From: Ostrinia nubilalis
Lineage: Eukaryota; Arthropoda; Insecta; Lepidoptera; Crambidae
DNA: 64,000 bases
NCBI RefSeq assembly: GCF_963855985.1
Contig: NC_087090.1
Coordinates: forward strand, 18,226,501-18,290,500
Direction of reading: 5' to 3'
Part shown: positions 1 to 9,859 of the stretch, in pieces
How the letters are laid out: each line of letters opens with the position of its first letter
How positions within the stretch are numbered: position 1 is the stretch's first letter
The notes under the pieces: model-generated
What the model was told of the DNA's origin: nothing
Databases searched by the model: none
What the model saw: the letters and a program-made list of their open reading frames with translations, nothing else
Made by a program: the position numbers and the translations under genes

Positions 1-185
1 TTTACTGTTACGGGAGGGCACGTGGAAACGCATCTGAAGTCGCATCGGTGAGTAGGTACCTAGTTCTAAACTTAAAGGAATGTGTTTTTTTTAATGTAGG
101 GAGTAAATAATCTGGTAATTTTGTGTACAAAATACTCCCGCGATTGCGGTAGGTAGTGGCGGAAAGCGCGTAGGTACGGTCCAAT

Positions 186-208
186 ACACACACACACACA
201 CACACACA
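186..208. repeat. (CA)n microsatellite
   Basis: Uninterrupted CA dinucleotide run. Nothing else is recognisable between 1 and 600 apart from AT-rich sequence. Confidence 0.95.
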
Positions 209-616
209 TAGGAAACAGCAAACTAATTTAAAACGAACTTTAACTTTAGCTAGTCAAACAAAAATACCTATTTACACTACCTATTTTACGTGGCTTCCTT
301 CAGTAGACTATCAGACATGATAAGCGAGCGATCCGCGTAGCTCGATGGGTGCCGCAGTTGAAACGTATTGCAGTATTACGAGCCACAGTACAGTTGATGT
401 CGCACGGAAAATATTCGCTAAAAATTCTACTTTAATTTGTAATTTTTTTTTTGGTGGATAATGCGTTTATATAAGTCATAATAGATCACCTAAATAAATA
501 TGGCGAGGATTGAAATCAACACCCTGTATAGTTCCATATTTTACTGAATTTTACTAAATCAATATCAACTAAACACACTCTAGTCAAGTGTAAGTGGTGT
601 AGTAGAAACTAATCGA

Positions 617-735
617 GTATAGTTTGGAGATGACTTTTTTTACTAAGCTCCTCCAAACTATACACGATCAGTACGCAAAATTCGTGTATAGTTTGGAGTC
701 ACAGATTTACAAACAGGCACTCCGAAATATACACG
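617..735. repeat. Alternating inverted copies of a 16-bp motif
   Basis: Four copies of cgtgtatagtttggag lie in alternating orientation: 617-629 forward, 651-667 reverse, 682-698 forward, 720-735 reverse. The two central copies pair perfectly over 15 bp (653-667 with 682-696). The outer pairs form further stems (617-629 with 651-663; 683-698 with 720-735, imperfect). Transcribed, this would be a compact multi-hairpin RNA. It abuts the truncated carbonyl reductase fragment. No coding function is visible. Confidence 0.7.
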
Positions 736-785
736 AGCAGTTTCCTATGGGTGCGTTCTGGCCATGTATAGAACGGAAAGACGCG

Positions 786-880
786 ACGAGGCCATCGAAT
801 CGTTGACATAGACCTTGAACGATAGCGAATCCGATGCCCTTATTCGAGCCGGTCACAACCGCTATTTTTTTCTCGGACAT
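786..880 (-). pseudogene. 5' fragment of a carbonyl reductase gene
   Basis: The minus strand opens with MSEKKIAVVTGSNKGIGFAI and continues to about residue 32 (QGLCQRFDGLV). It is nearly identical to the N-terminus of the intact gene at 8474-9451 and includes the TGxxxGIG NADPH-binding motif. Homology stops abruptly at about 786, and the reading frame then runs into unrelated sequence. The substrate-binding and catalytic regions are absent, so this is a truncated duplicate. The first ATG is at 880. An in-frame open stretch upstream to 925 has no ATG. About 250 bp of 5' flank was duplicated with it. Confidence 0.9.
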
Positions 881-1130
881 GACTGCACCGACACAAAATA
901 TGTACGCAACTGGCCGGTAATACATTTGTGTGTGCGTTATAAAAATTTTTGCTGATAATAAATTATCACTGCTGATTTCAATGTTATCTTCGCTACTGAC
1001 TTTTTATTTACTGCTTTTTTCTCGACTGGGTGATATTTTTGAATATTTTTTGAAGTATTTGTATAGGTTTTTTGTTCCTTTAACCAATAATAAATATTAA
1101 TGTTGTTTTTTTGTGTCTTCATATTCTCTA
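881..1130 (-). promoter_or_regulatory. Duplicated upstream flank of carbonyl reductase copy 1
   Basis: This segment aligns with 9452-9730, the sequence upstream of the intact gene. Shared blocks include 'gacacaaaatatgtac', 'aactggccggta', 'gctgataat', 'tgactttttatt' and 'gaatattttttg'. It therefore carries the putative promoter of that gene. No TATA box can be assigned with confidence. Confidence 0.75.
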
Positions 1131-1287
1131 CTAGTTTTTGCCAGCGGCTTTGCCCGCGTGAATTTCGGTCACAGGTTCGCTTTGGTTGGACACAGTAATA
1201 AGATCTTTAAAGTTGGGTCAAATCAGTTCTGTAGTTTCAGAGTTTATTCCGAACTTAATTATGTCGTGACACGAGATTTTTAAAATA

Positions 1288-2391
1288 CAGTGTGAGTTAC
1301 GTTAAAGTGTACATATGAAAACAGATAAAACTAGACCTATTTTTATCGACAAAAAAAAGGTCAAAAAATTTTTGAGATTTTTTTTAAATTTTTTATAGAA
1401 TTTTTTTTCTTCCGATTACTTATTGTAAAGAAAACGTAATAACTTTTAAACTAAGCGGTATATCTTGATAAAATAAAAACAGTAATAATGCCTAATAACA
1501 GGCAATACTAAAAAAATACATAAAATACACAAAAAATAATAAAAGATGATACTTTTTGAAAAAAATCTGCATTTAAATTCGTGTTTTTTTTGGTTATTTG
1601 ATAAATTTTTCCAAAAAATGCCCCTATAACCGGTGGTTTTTATTACTTTGTATTATTCTCTATCATATTACCTTCGTAAAACCAAAAATCGCATGTCTCT
1701 ATCCCTATCACAACGTTTGCAATGATCGTTTGAACTAAGCCTCTCCGGGCGCGCCATTCAACGCTTCGTTAACAACGAAACTGAAAATGGCTCTAGATTT
1801 GTAATTTTGATAAAGACAAGTTAGATTTCAAATAAAAACAAAAGATTTTGAAGTAAAATAAGCATTTTAGTTAAAATTAAAATTGTCTCTACCTGTAGCG
1901 GAGAATAATGTTGTGGCAGGCCTTTGTTCAAACGATCATAGCAAATGTTGTGATAGGGATAGAAACATGCGATTTTTGGTTTTACAAAGATAATACAATA
2001 GAGAATAATACAAAGTAATAAAAACCACCTGTTATAGGGGCATTTTTTTGGAGAAATTAATCAAATAACCAAAAAAACACGAATTTAAAAGCAGATTTTT
2101 TTCAAAAAGTATCATTTTTTATCATTTGTTGGCATTTTTTGTGTATTTTATGTTTTTTTTTTTTGTATTGCCTGTTATTTAGCATTATTACTGTTTTTAT
2201 TTTATCAGGATATACCGCTTAGTTTAAAAGTTATTACGTTTTATTTACAATATAAATAAGTAATTGGAAGAAAAAAAATTCTATAAAAAATTATAAAAAA
2301 ATCTCAAAAATTTTTTGACCTCTTTTTTGTCGATAAAAATAGGTCTAGTTTCATCTATTTTCATATGTACACTATAACGTGACTCACACTG
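1288..2391. mobile_element. 1.1 kb foldback (long-TIR) DNA element, copy A
   Basis: Begins CAGTGTGAG and ends CTCACACTG, flanked by TA on both sides (1286-1287 and 2392-2393), as expected for a Tc1/mariner-type TA target. The arms are very long (about 450 bp each, 1288-1740 and 1923-2391) and pair along nearly their full length. A loop of about 180 bp contains 'gggcgcgcc'. No transposase ORF is present, so it is non-autonomous. A closely matching second copy lies at 33393-34498. It sits inside the duplicated carbonyl-reductase spacer and splits it. Confidence 0.9.
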
Positions 2392-2709
2392 TATTAAAAA
2401 AAGTTATTGTAAATAAAACAGGTGCATTTCAGTACGCCTATAATTTTTAGTCCTACTTTCGTTTGGCTGAACCGCATTGGCCATAAGTGTTTCAGTAGTC
2501 CTGATGCTGAATAACAGTCTCGGATAGGTTAGGAAAAATAAAAAGAATGCAATTTATGTATCAAGTTATTTTGCCTTATAAAAATGATTAGGCGTTATAA
2601 TTTCGTGCGTTTTATTTTGTGCATTAAAACGTTCCGCATAATGTCACATTTGGAAAATTATGTTTAGGAGAAAAAATGTTAGGCGTAATAAAAAGAAGCT
2701 ATTATTTGG

Positions 2710-2820
2710 TTAATAAATATTTACAAATTAATGAATTCAGAGTTTTTGACATGAAATAAATTAATCGGATTTGTAGTCAAACCAGTATAGGACTCGCCCG
2801 TCGTACGTACCACACCATAG
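2710..2820 (-). pseudogene. 3' fragment of a carbonyl reductase gene
   Basis: Matches the 3' end and polyadenylation region of the intact gene at 9860-10726 (around 9830-9945). The shared sequence encodes the VWYDGR...DWFDY region and the 3' flank with 'ttaataaatattta'. A four-base GTAC tandem duplication within the VWYDGR codons breaks the frame, and the rest of the gene is missing. Together with 786-1130 it appears to be one duplicated segment covering the spacer between two carbonyl reductase genes. Confidence 0.85.
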
Positions 2821-2842
2821 GTTTTATTAACTAGGTACAGGG

Positions 2843-5800
2843 ATACGATTCTCATGCAATCGAATTTTTTCCGTATACGAACTCCTGTTACGGTCCGTTG
2901 CGACGTTTTTAAAAACGCTGTAACTTCCGTATGATTAATTTTATCTTTACTTAGTGAAATTTGATTACAAAACCCATTTATTTTTATAATTTAATAATAA
3001 TGTTGTAAAATTAATACACAGTATCACAAAACATAAAGTTTTAAATGTTCAATTTGAAATATTTCATTACGTGTACTGAATGTTTCGGAACACGTTAAAA
3101 TGGTTATGTCATTAATGCCAATGTCATCGTTGAAAAAATATAACAAATAATTTATTTTTCTTCATACGAGTTTTATTAGAGGCTATTTCATATTCTACAA
3201 TCTATTTTATAAAAAAATATCCTTACAATGTACAAAATTTCTTGGTTTTATTTCACAGTTCATAGGATTATGAATTGGAGTACTTTGACAGGTAAATTCG
3301 TGTACGAATTTCAAGTTCGACTGGTACTTAGCACTCGTAGCCTTCTAGTTGTTTTCGATCGAACTTTTTCGATTGGACCCATTTATGCAAACAGGAACCA
3401 ACCCACACTTTGAGTGAAATTGAGTTAAGTACATAGATGGCGCTCAAATAACGCATTCTATCTTCAAAAAAATTATGGTACATTTTTAACGACTAACAAC
3501 AGAGATAGAGCACTGTCACTTGCGGAACCAACCCGCTTTGGCCAACTTTTAAAAACTATAAAGAACTATACAGCATGGTCCCTAAGCACTTATTTAAACT
3601 AATTATGCAAAGTAGAACCAATGTTGGTTGGTTCCATTTAGCAAAAATTGTTACAAAATTTTTATAACTAAACAGAACCAAAGATTGTTTGCTTAGTGGA
3701 AATCAGGTTAGTCTTGAAGGAACCATGTAGCATAGTTCTTGATAGTGTTAAAATTAAGCTATTTAAAAATAAAAAATCCGTTCTTATCGATGCGTTTGTA
3801 CCTTTATCATAAAAAATGTCTTAATAATAACGAAATTTGATGAATAAATTTATGCATTGAAAAACTCTACTCGAAAAAGATGAAACGAAGCAGTATGAAT
3901 AGTATGATCTATGACCTTAGCCTGTTCTTCAAATCGAAATAACGACGTTGACAGCTCATGAATGAGACGATTCTCGATGACTCTCGAAAACAGCTTGTAG
4001 ACATGGCTCAGAAGTGAGATGGGTCTATAATTCTTCAACAAGGTTTTGTCGCCTTTTTTGAAGAAGAGTATCACCACATTACTGTGCCATGCCGTAGGCG
4101 TTTTTTTGCTCAAGGATGACAAAATCAAACAGCTTCTGAAGAATCTTTATTACCGGCGTCCTCTGCTTTCAGAAGCTCAGCCGTGATTCCATAATCACTC
4201 GGTGCCTTGTTATTTTTCAGCTGTTTGAGAGCCATTCTAATCTCGTACAGGCTGACGTCCGGGATATCTTTGGTATAGTGTCGGGTCAATCTAGCTCTTG
4301 GGTTTTCACCTAGATTTGTGACAGGTGTATGTACACTCGTGTATAATTAATTATCCGTAGAACTTCTCAACCTCTTTCAATAACTCAAGCCCCGACGAGA
4401 TGTCTCTGCCATCCTCGGTCTTCAGCTTGGTCAGTAGGCTTTGGCCAACAGACAGATCTCATTCGAACACTTTAGTTAGAGCCCTTATTACGCTCATTCG
4501 CCTCTTTTATACGGTCTGTATTATATTGGGGTAGGTCGCGAGTCAAAGACTTGGAAATCTGTCTGTTAAGACGCCAATACCGAGCAGCATCTTCAGAGGA
4601 CTGCAGAACCAAGTTTCGTCACTCTTCCATTAGTTTATTGGTGAAGTCAGAGATCTTTTTGGTACCTTTTGAACGACGGTTTTTAAAGATCTTAGACCCA
4701 ATTGTCCACACTACTGGTCGTTTGAACAATTTCCACGAACCTGTCATTGTATTCGTCCACATTTTCTCAATCTCCTAGGCATTCGAAACGATTTTGCAAC
4801 TCGAGCTGAAAGCTTTCGGGGTTTTAGTTGGATGGACGCTGCGCGGAGCGTAGAATTCATCAGTCGATACCTCTCGAGCTTGGGTCTGATATTCAATGTG
4901 CCTCTTACCATTCGTTGATCACTTCCTGTTTTGACCGAGTTGATCACAGATATGTACATCATTTAATATAATATGCTTCTTCGTCGACAAGATGAAGTTG
5001 ATCTCATTTTTTATAGCGCCATTGGGATGCAGCCATATCCACTTTCTCTGCTTTGGCTTCCTGAAGAAGGAGTACATCATAAAGAGGCTCTCCCTCTCCA
5101 TAAAGCCAGCCAGCAGTCGGCCACCTGCGTTCTTCTCGCCGTACCCAAATTGCCCCACTTTCAGCTCACCATCGCTTCGTTTACCCAGCTTCGCGTTGAA
5201 GTCCCCCATCATAACGGTAAAATGGGACCGGGAGGTATGAATGGCTCTGAAAATATCCTCATACATAGTATCTACTTCGTCGTTGGGGTGTTCCGTGGTC
5301 GGTGCGTATGTATATACCTGTATGACCTCCAGCGAATACCGTTTGGTGATTCTGAGTATAAGTTACGCTACGCCGAAACACTCTCGATCTGGACCACGTT
5401 GTTGACAAGGGACTTGTGGACGATAAACCCGACACCACCCTAGGACTGCTGGTCGCCCTCCCGGAAATAGAGCAGATTTCCGGATTTGAGGATTATGGTG
5501 TCCTCCCACTCTCTTCGGACTTCATAATTATAATCCTACGATATCCCACCGCAACCTGCTCAGTTCTTCCTCGAGTTCGGCGAGCCTCATGTCAGTCCGC
5601 AGTATGCGAGTGTTAAAGATTGCCAGGGCTAGAGATCCGTCCGGTGCTGCAGGAGTTTTTGTCGCCTCTTACGACACGCCATTCATGACACGCTGTTCCT
5701 GGTAGGGAAGAGTACTTATTCTTTATGGCCGTTCCCACACGGCACAAAGAAGTTAATATTATACAGAAAAATATCAGAAGCAAGGCCGTGATGACAAAAA

Positions 5801-6496
5801 ATGACATGGACTTACTTTAGCTTACAGGAAAAGCTATATCTGAGGCTAAACTAACAGAATATTAAAAGTATTCTGAATCTAATACCAAAACGACACACAC
5901 AATTTCTACAAAACCCTGAAAAGCAGCAACATAGAAGATGTATATCGACAATATTACCGGGCCTATCGATTTTGAGGTAGAAGACGATAATAATAGTGAT
6001 TTTAGTTTGAAGGGTTCGTGATTCCAATTCACTATCTAATAAAAGGCATTAAAATCAATATTTTATATAGAATGACATTTAATTTTAGATATATCACAAC
6101 AATGAAATCTTACATCCATTTTGCAAGAAGGAACTAAGCAACAAAAAATGTTTTTGCAAGAAAGAACCAACCGGTTTTTAACGATTTACTTTAACTTTAA
6201 CTTTACAAAATTTATAAATCTGATATTCCTAGATAGGCTGCAGTATCCTACATAAGATTAACAAGTAATCATTCATTTATATATTAAGTATGCATTTTGC
6301 GCACTCTTTTTACAAAAGTCTCATTTTCTCGAAACCACCCTGCTGTGGGTTGGTTCTTGTTTGCATAAATGGGTCCGATTGTGAACTTCTAAGATTGCAC
6401 AAACGGTGTAAGTAAATAGACGAAAAAACCGAACAATAGGTACCCTTCGAATTATTTTTCGAATGTGAACTTTTTTCGATTGCATGAGAATCGTAT
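2843..6496. mobile_element. 3.65 kb TIR element with internal GGAACCAACC motifs
   Basis: Terminal inverted repeats ATACGATTCTCATGCAATCG at 2843 and their complement ending at 6496. A second inverted block of about 36 bp (3372-3407 and 6344-6379) contains 'acccatttatgcaaaca' and 'gaaccaaccc'. Several further GAACCAA(C) motifs lie near 3525, 3610, 3640, 3675 and 6160, like subterminal transposase-binding repeats. TA could be the target duplication (2844-2845, 6494-6495). The interior holds a decayed RTE LINE and no transposase. The left subterminal region is about 400 bp longer than the right, so one side has gained or lost sequence. Confidence 0.7.
3850..5807 (-). pseudogene. Decayed RTE-clade LINE (endonuclease plus start of RT)
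   Basis: Read on the minus strand, fragments in different frames follow RTE order. They are: a leader resembling VVRGDKNSCSTGRISSPGNL (5807-5613); an AP-endonuclease section with MGDFNAKLGKRSDGELKVG and later PNGAIKNEINFILS (5266-4919); the VKTGSDQRMVRGTLN block (4962-4744); a spacer; then RT motifs NYRPISLLSHVYKLFSRVIE (4128-3850). Frameshifts and stops separate the pieces. RT motifs after the first two blocks, including any catalytic YADD box, are missing, so the copy is dead and truncated on its 3' side. That is unusual for a LINE and suggests a later deletion. Confidence 0.88.
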
Positions 6497-6634
6497 GAAC
6501 GTCAATCAAACACAGAGACTAGAAACTGACTGGTTTATTATATATTGCGCATACCCACACATACAACCAATATAAATATAGATAAAACTACCCAACAAGT
6601 ACAAAAGAGTTTTAGTCGCTTCGTGCCACGTTTA

Positions 6635-7647
6635 GGGTAAGTCCAGGATAGATGCCCCACTTTTTGAAACAGCTCTATAACTCAGTCAGTAAGTTTTTAT
6701 CAACAATTTGATCTTAGTATCTGTAAACTTTGGTCTTTCGTCTATGATATTACTATAATTATTTTAGTTTAAGGTATACCGATTTTGAGTAAATACCATT
6801 TTAATTGACCTCTAAAAAGTGGGATAGACGCCTAATGTGGGGGATAGAAGACTCACTGTATGATTGCTTAAAAGGATAGATGCCTGATTCAGGGATAGAT
6901 GACTCGTTAATACAGTTTTTGAATTCTAAGGATCAAATGCATTTTGAAATCAAACAAGCCAAGTATTGTTATTTAAGTTTTTTTTTATTAGATGAATTAA
7001 AAATGAAATTTAATATTTTTTATTAAAAATTATACATAGTACATCCACCCGAAAAACATAACCCTCCTTCTAGCGCAGTCGGGTAAAAAGGTAATTCGAT
7101 CAGAAGGGCACCCTATTTATTACTTTCCTAAGGTTAGCCGTACTAAATTCTTTTTTTCTTCTTACTTGCTACCTGTGACAAAAAGAGCATGTGAGGATAG
7201 ATGCCCCTAAGTGCACGGGACATGGCCCTAAGGGCATCTATACCCAAAAAAAATTAGGCAACTATCCTTTTAGTATAGGATAGGTGCCTTTTTTAATAAA
7301 AAATATAATAACACTAAAAATCGAATTAAACATAGCTATCCCGTATAATTTATAAGATAGTCTATCAAATTGTATAAAAATCTGCTTCATTTTACAGCTG
7401 ACAAAAAAATTATCCATTAAAAGATACTTACCAATATTATTTCGACGCTCGCTAAGGTTTGGCTGCGGAAGATTTTTGCTCTTACTGGCTAAACGAACGC
7501 ACTCTTTGATGGTTTGCGAGGCGAGAAGTGGTACGGGGAGGTCCCTTTCTATTATACGTACTATAACTTTAGGCTAAGTTGCTTGTAACATAGTGTACTT
7601 AAAATCGCGGCACCTATCCCACTGGGGCATGTATCCTGGAATTACCC
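6635..7647. mobile_element. 1.0 kb non-autonomous TIR element
   Basis: Inverted termini GGGTAAgTCCAGGATAgATG at 6635 and, complemented, GGGTAAtTCCAGGATAcATG at 7647, followed inward by CCCCA. TA flanks both ends (6633-6634, 7648-7649). The motif GGATAGATGCC or variants recurs inside (near 6830, 6875, 6893, 7196, 7265), as subterminal or internal repeats. No ORF of note. Non-autonomous TA-target DNA transposon; superfamily not settled. Confidence 0.85.
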
Positions 7648-7649
7648 TA

Positions 7650-8473
7650 CAATAGCCGGAAAAGATAAACGATTTGACGTCTCACACTCGACAGTCGTAA
7701 ACCCAAGGTTTCTTTAGGAAAGCAATTTTACAAACGTGCCGTTTTGGTATAACTGCTGGTCTGACTTAATGTGACAGAAGTCTTAGTTCATGGCAACCTT
7801 GACAAACAATGCTCTCTCGGAGTAACCAGATTACCTCGTTAGCGGGGTCCAGGGTAATGGATCCTAATGCCATCTCCGGCTAACTTCTGCTAACTCGACT
7901 AACATGTAACTGATTCCGTAGGCCGTAGTTTGGGTTAATGGCATTTTTACTTCTAAGTGTGTGTGGACAAAAGGCTTTTAATGTTTGAAACGTCATGTTT
8001 TATTTGTTGATTGTATGGAAGACTTTTCATATGTCTCATTAACAGTAACGGGGTAGTGACTGGTCCAAATCCAAGCGCAAAAATAAAAAAACATAATACT
8101 TGGGTACAGCACTGACCTCTAGGAATCATTTTAGAACCAACTACTGTGTGGAACTTACAGTATTAGTAACTCGTACTTGGTTGAATAAATCAAAAGTTTT
8201 CCTTAAGCAGCATTATGAGTTAGCAATGTTCGTTTGCTTAGCAATGAGCACCATAAACAGGTTTTGGTAGAGCCGTTATAGGAAATGAAATAAAAACAAA
8301 GGCGTTTAAGAACTTTAATTAATTGTATATTACACTTAACATACCTAACTAATTACTCGTATTTTTGACTTTTTAATACTATTTTATCATTCAAAGGTCA
8401 TAAGAAAAAACAACAATAAAAATACACCCACGAGAAAGCGAATCATTGTGTATGAATTATAAATTAATTGTCT
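7650..8473. other. Downstream flank of carbonyl reductase copy 1
   Basis: No gene or recognisable repeat. A tttatt at 8473-8478 (AATAAA on the minus strand) overlaps the stop codon of the gene and is a candidate polyadenylation signal. Confidence 0.5.
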
Positions 8474-9451
8474 TTATTGGAAAATTTTGGTTATCACTAC
8501 GATTAGGACCATTGCTAGCACTCCCACCCACGTTGAAGGCGAACATAACACGTCCGCTGGCAGCCGCGTCAAATTCTTCAATAACTGTTTGCCAAGTGAC
8601 GCAGACCTGAAGTAGTACTTGTCAGTTTTGTAGTCGAACCAGTCCACGACTTCTCCGTTGTACCACACGTACTTCCCTCGCAGACTCGCAGGTGCATCCA
8701 GAACCAGATCTAATGGAGTTTCTGCCGCTTGATCGGGCGTTAAAAATCCTATGCCCATTGTCATGCTGGTGCTCACTAGACCAGGATGCATGGAGTTGAC
8801 GGATATGCCCCGTGGCTCGAGCATCCTCTGCTGTATCATCGTCAAAGCACAAACACCTATCTTAGCCACCCTGTACGCAGCAATTATCCCACCGTCAACG
8901 AAATCATCCTTTTTAAAAGTACCCGTTTTCACAGATTCCAAATACCAGTTCACGAACTCATCAATATCACTCTTCGACAAATCATTCTTGCTCAGTCTTT
9001 TAATCCACTCCATATTCTTCAAGTTTGAAAGATGACCACAGTCGCTAGATACATTTAAAACTCTGGCGTTATCTCTTAACAAAGGGAAGAGGTATTCTTG
9101 TGCATTTACTATGCCACCAAAGTTGATGTCGATTACCCTTTTGCAATCCTCATATGAAGTTTGGAGCGCTCCGCTGACACCGGCGTTATTTATTAAAATG
9201 TCAATACCTCCATGTTTGTCCTTGATGTAATCTCTGAACTTGATCATTGACTCCTTGTCAGAAACATCAAGTTGATGATAGTGAGGCGGGTTGTCCAGTT
9301 GTTTAAGCTTGGCAGCGGCAGCCTTCCCCAACTCTTCGTTTCGTGACGTCAGGTAGACGAGGCCATCGAATCGTTGACATAGACCTTGAACGATAGCGAA
9401 TCCGATTCCTTTATTCGAGCCGGTCACAACCGCTATTTTTTCCTCGGACAT
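8474..9451 (-). CDS. Carbonyl reductase (NADPH), SDR family, C-terminal membrane anchor
   Basis: A 325-residue intronless short-chain dehydrogenase/reductase of the CBR1 type; the family reduces carbonyl compounds with NADPH. Visible motifs: TGSNKGIG at residues 10-17 (cofactor binding), NNAG at 88-91, catalytic Ser at 135-136 (NVSSDCGH), and YRVAK at 193-197 (YxxxK). Family members are about 277 residues. The extra C-terminus contains a hydrophobic stretch at about 306-321 (TWVGVLAMVLIVVITKIF) and predicts a tail anchor. The start is the first ATG (9451); the open frame extends to 9478 without an ATG. The tandem neighbour at 9860-10726 has the same orientation 408 bp upstream. The family is known; substrate and location are inferred. 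Confidence 0.95.
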   Translation of the reverse strand: MSEEKIAVVTGSNKGIGFAIVQGLCQRFDGLVYLTSRNEELGKAAAAKLKQLDNPPHYHQLDVSDKESMIKFRDYIKDKHGGIDILINNAGVSGALQTSYEDCKRVIDINFGGIVNAQEYLFPLLRDNARVLNVSSDCGHLSNLKNMEWIKRLSKNDLSKSDIDEFVNWYLESVKTGTFKKDDFVDGGIIAAYRVAKIGVCALTMIQQRMLEPRGISVNSMHPGLVSTSMTMGIGFLTPDQAAETPLDLVLDAPASLRGKYVWYNGEVVDWFDYKTDKYYFRSASLGKQLLKNLTRLPADVLCSPSTWVGVLAMVLIVVITKIFQ

Positions 9452-9859
9452 GACTGTGCAGACACAAAATATGTACACAACTGGCCGGTAAATGATACAT
9501 GTGCGTCAGCTTGATAAATATTTATGTTTACGTAATTTTTAGTATCAGTTGCTGATAATATTAACACTGTTGACGAATAAACACTCAGGTTACGTAGGGT
9601 ACAAAAGTCAATGTCATCTTCGCTAGTGACTTTTTAATTAGTGTTTTTTTCGTGACTGGCGATACTGAATATTTTTTGGTGTACCTACTTGTGTACTCTT
9701 TTGTTCTTTTATGTATAATGCAATATTATGTTGTTTTTACAAACTTTTATTTAATTTTCTGCATTTCTTTATTGTACCTTACCTTTGTTATGTTATGAAA
9801 GAAAACAGGTGAATATAAATACAAAATTATTTAATAAATATTTATTTACAATTTAATAT
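9452..9859 (-). promoter_or_regulatory. Spacer between the two carbonyl reductase genes
   Basis: Contains the 5' flank of copy 1 and the 3' flank of copy 2, both on the minus strand. A tttatt at 9841-9846 (AATAAA on the minus strand) lies about 15 bases after the stop codon of copy 2 and is its probable polyadenylation signal. Most of this spacer is duplicated, in two pieces, at 881-1130 and 2710-2780. Confidence 0.7.

Noticed and set aside
4551..5616. Plus-strand open frames of up to 156 codons
   Set aside because: They lie opposite the RTE endonuclease region on the minus strand and have no homology of their own.
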